Positions 61,561 through 64,000 of a stretch of 64,000 nucleotides of DNA are shown here, piece by piece. Source of the DNA: Lethocerus indicus (lineage: Eukaryota > Arthropoda > Insecta > Hemiptera > Belostomatidae); NCBI GenBank assembly GCA_019843655.1, contig JACDQD010000102.1, forward strand, positions 2,551,501 to 2,615,500, given 5' to 3'. Below the pieces are notes generated by a model. The model had not been told where the DNA came from and did no database searches. It saw only the letters and a list, made by a program, of their open reading frames with translations. Within the stretch, counting starts at the first letter, position 1; every line of letters starts with the position of its first letter. A program made the translations under genes and the position numbers.

Positions 61561-64000
61561 GCCTAATTAAATACTAACTGTAGTGGGAAAATTGACTGCA
61601 GACAAGAGACTTTGCTCGCGTGGATTTTCGTTGAGTCCCTAAAATAGCATTTCGAATATTCTCGGCATGGAACACTACAGCTATTAAGACTGTTACAACC
61701 ACGATTTAAAAATAGCCATAAAAAATTAAGAGAGTAGAAAATAATAACACGAGTGAACATGTCAACATAATTCGTTTCAAATTTCGAACAGTACATTTTT
61801 TAGTACAGAATGTTATGTGAATATAACACATTCAAAAATTCGGGAATATCATATATCTACGTTATTATAGTCCCGTGAAATGTTACTGAATGACTAAATA
61901 AAAATTCAGAACTAAAAGTAATAAATATAAGCTATTTACAAAATTCTATCGAGGGAATTCAAAGAACAAACAACTCAGGCTCTGCATTCGTGGTCCCTCA
62001 ACTTACAGATTCATCTTCGTAGTTTCAATGTTTCAAAAGATATTTTATTCTACTTTTCTTGTATGAAATGTTAGGGTTCAAATTATGTATTGTTCTGGGA
62101 AGGAGCTTGAACGAATTCCTTGTGTCTATTCCTGTACTGTTATTATTTTGTACAAGTACGCCGGGGCCGGGGGGATCGTGTGCGGGAGAATTTTAACTAT
62201 ACAGTCCTTCCGAAGAGATAGGGGACCGTAAATGAAGATAAGCCGCTTATTAATTCCGCTTATTAGACGAGTGAAATATGCCCACCGCCTCCTGGTTTAT
62301 GGAACGGGCCCCTGAATTGGTGACGGCCCTCCGTTCCTTCCCCTACCAACCCCTTATATTATCCCCCGCCGCATTCTGAAATATTCAAAGTTGGAAAACT
62401 GAAATATTCCAAGGATTCTAATACATATATATCCCGGTCGCACATCGAAATTTATATCACTTAAAAATCTTGTATGGATTAAACGAGAGGATCATTGAAA
62501 AATCCAGGAAAACTCAAACGTAAAAATAAAATATTAAGCTGTCGAATTAAATTTGGAACACTACAGATACAAGTTACTAAATGTTGCATATACACTAAAG
62601 AATACAACAGATACGTCACCCCTTGTTCACCTTTAATTCTAAGTCTACTAAGTTAAACGTTAAAAAAGACAACTGTAGAACGAAAAACCAATAAGTCATG
62701 TACATAAACCATGTTTGATACGAATCTAATACTTTATATAAGCTGCAATTTACACAGACATTATGCCAGCGTAAATATGTTAACAGGTCTATTTTAATAG
62801 AACCGTTAAGCTGGAATCAGTAGGTTTGTGACAAGTTATTGCCGCCACGGTTTGATTTATACAGTATATATAATACGAAGTCGATATAAAACGAAAGTTG
62901 ACTGTATTTATGTAGGCCTAGCAAATTTGCGGTCAGAAAAATATGCGACCAGCAGATTCACAAATATGCGGAAATAGTTGCCGGGCACGAATTCTCCCGC
63001 TCGCGGGCCCAATCGGAAACTCAATAACAGGATTTCCAATCAACTGGGAAATACATAAATTATGCAAATCTGTACGGACGTAGAGCGGGCATGAGCAATC
63101 AGATGTCGAATTACTTCTGTTTGAACTGCATAGTTATTGACTAGAAGGAAAAACGTATTTGAAACACGGAATTAATTGATTGATTACTGCGAAAACCCGT
63201 TCTGAATATATTAATATATATTTAATGAAAATTGTAAATGGGCCAAATTTTAAAAGTCTAAAAAAGCCAAGTTTAAAAATATGAAAATGAATTCAAATTT
63301 CCTAATTTCCCATTTAATTCCGTAAAACAAACAGGGAATAACCGATTTTGGTATTCTTAAAACCTAACGGGATATCGATTCTAATGTTGATTTATTAGAT
63401 TACATACAGCCCTGAGTCACTTAACAGCACAGTTAAACGTATAACTTTGATCGTAACTGCCGAACGTTATAATGATAGTAGGACAGAAAGAGGTCATTTG
63501 TCTGAAATGCGATAACAGGGTGGCTACCATAAATCCGCTGGCGGACATATGCCGCGTAGACCGGACCTAATTAATAGCGGACGGTCCGAATAAATTGGGG
63601 ATAGGACAGGACAAAAGGGCCCAATTTCCGAAATATGCACGACGGCACGAACGCTTCCCGGTCTATGTAATCAAGGAAACCGCATTCTGCTTTCAGAACT
63701 GGATAAATAAAGCTGACTCTAAGTTAATGCTTGTTTGGAATCGAAATATTACCGATAGTCCGATCATTGCTATCGGATTTGACAGATGCGCAGAAATACG
63801 CCCCAATATAAAGGGGTCCGGAATGATGATGGGTTGCGTAGAACATATCAAAGCGATTATTCAATTATACATTGTTTAATGTACTTATTTATCATCGAGT
63901 GGCCATAAAACACCTAAGCTGAAGTTTCGGTTATCCGCCGTCAACAGTAGCACTACGTATGGGTGACGCTGCTATTTCAGCACTAATCATGAGGCGCGAG

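Larger units (their letters stand above)
44132..64000. other. Presumed upstream intron or flank without supported genes
   Basis: About 20 kb with no exon I can defend. Some GC-rich blocks (about 48860-49060, 51880-52100, 56240-56760 and 60360-60620) give overlapping open frames on both strands. None combines splice sites, phase and a recognisable protein. Homopolymer C or G runs occur near 49040, 54910 and 60420. Microsatellites, dispersed repeats and palindromes are listed separately. Confidence 0.4.

Noticed and set aside
63595..63879. 94-codon plus-strand frame
   Set aside because: No recognisable family, no splice or promoter context, AT-ending codons unlike the supported exons.

Overview
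The window is eukaryotic DNA, most likely from an arthropod nuclear genome. It has no bacterial-style gene packing: no open frame exceeds 171 codons and almost all long frames are antisense shadows or chance. It is AT-rich with scattered GC-rich blocks, CpG looks undepleted, it is full of (TA)n, (GA)n and (CT)n microsatellites, and it carries eroded LINE and P-type transposase remnants. No species can be named from this sequence.

The best-supported gene content is three short GC-rich exons on the minus strand, at 44131-44039, 32792-32667 and 11303-11121 in transcription order. Each has an AG acceptor and a GT donor. Each length is a multiple of three (93, 126 and 183 nt), and each is open in the frame that enters and leaves in phase 1. 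Joined, they would encode a low-complexity Gly/Pro/Gln/Ser/Thr-rich segment with no domain I recognise. The introns would be about 11.2 kb and 21.4 kb. No start codon, stop codon, poly-A signal or folded domain belonging to this gene is visible, so its ends probably lie outside the window or were not found.

Layout. 1-11120: presumed downstream intron or flank, with a LINE RNase H remnant (2590-2880), a P-element/THAP9-like transposase remnant (10130-10390) and copies of two short dispersed repeats. 11121-44131: the three exons and two long introns, holding two more fragments of the same LINE family (16853-17155 and 27571-27705), a possible LINE reverse-transcriptase fragment (about 42440-42530), a CpG-rich block with CRE-like sites (22350-22700), a small RNA-like three-way-junction sequence (25217-25267), a 1.34-kb element-like unit bounded by diverged inverted repeats (35727-37067) and a diverged direct duplication (38567-38902). 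44132-64000: presumed upstream intron or flank with long (AT)n arrays, dispersed repeats and two strong palindromes (54489-54523 and 61375-61402).

All protein-family calls come from motif reading by eye. Exact identity of the host gene, and whether the three exons belong to one transcript, need RNA evidence or homology search.
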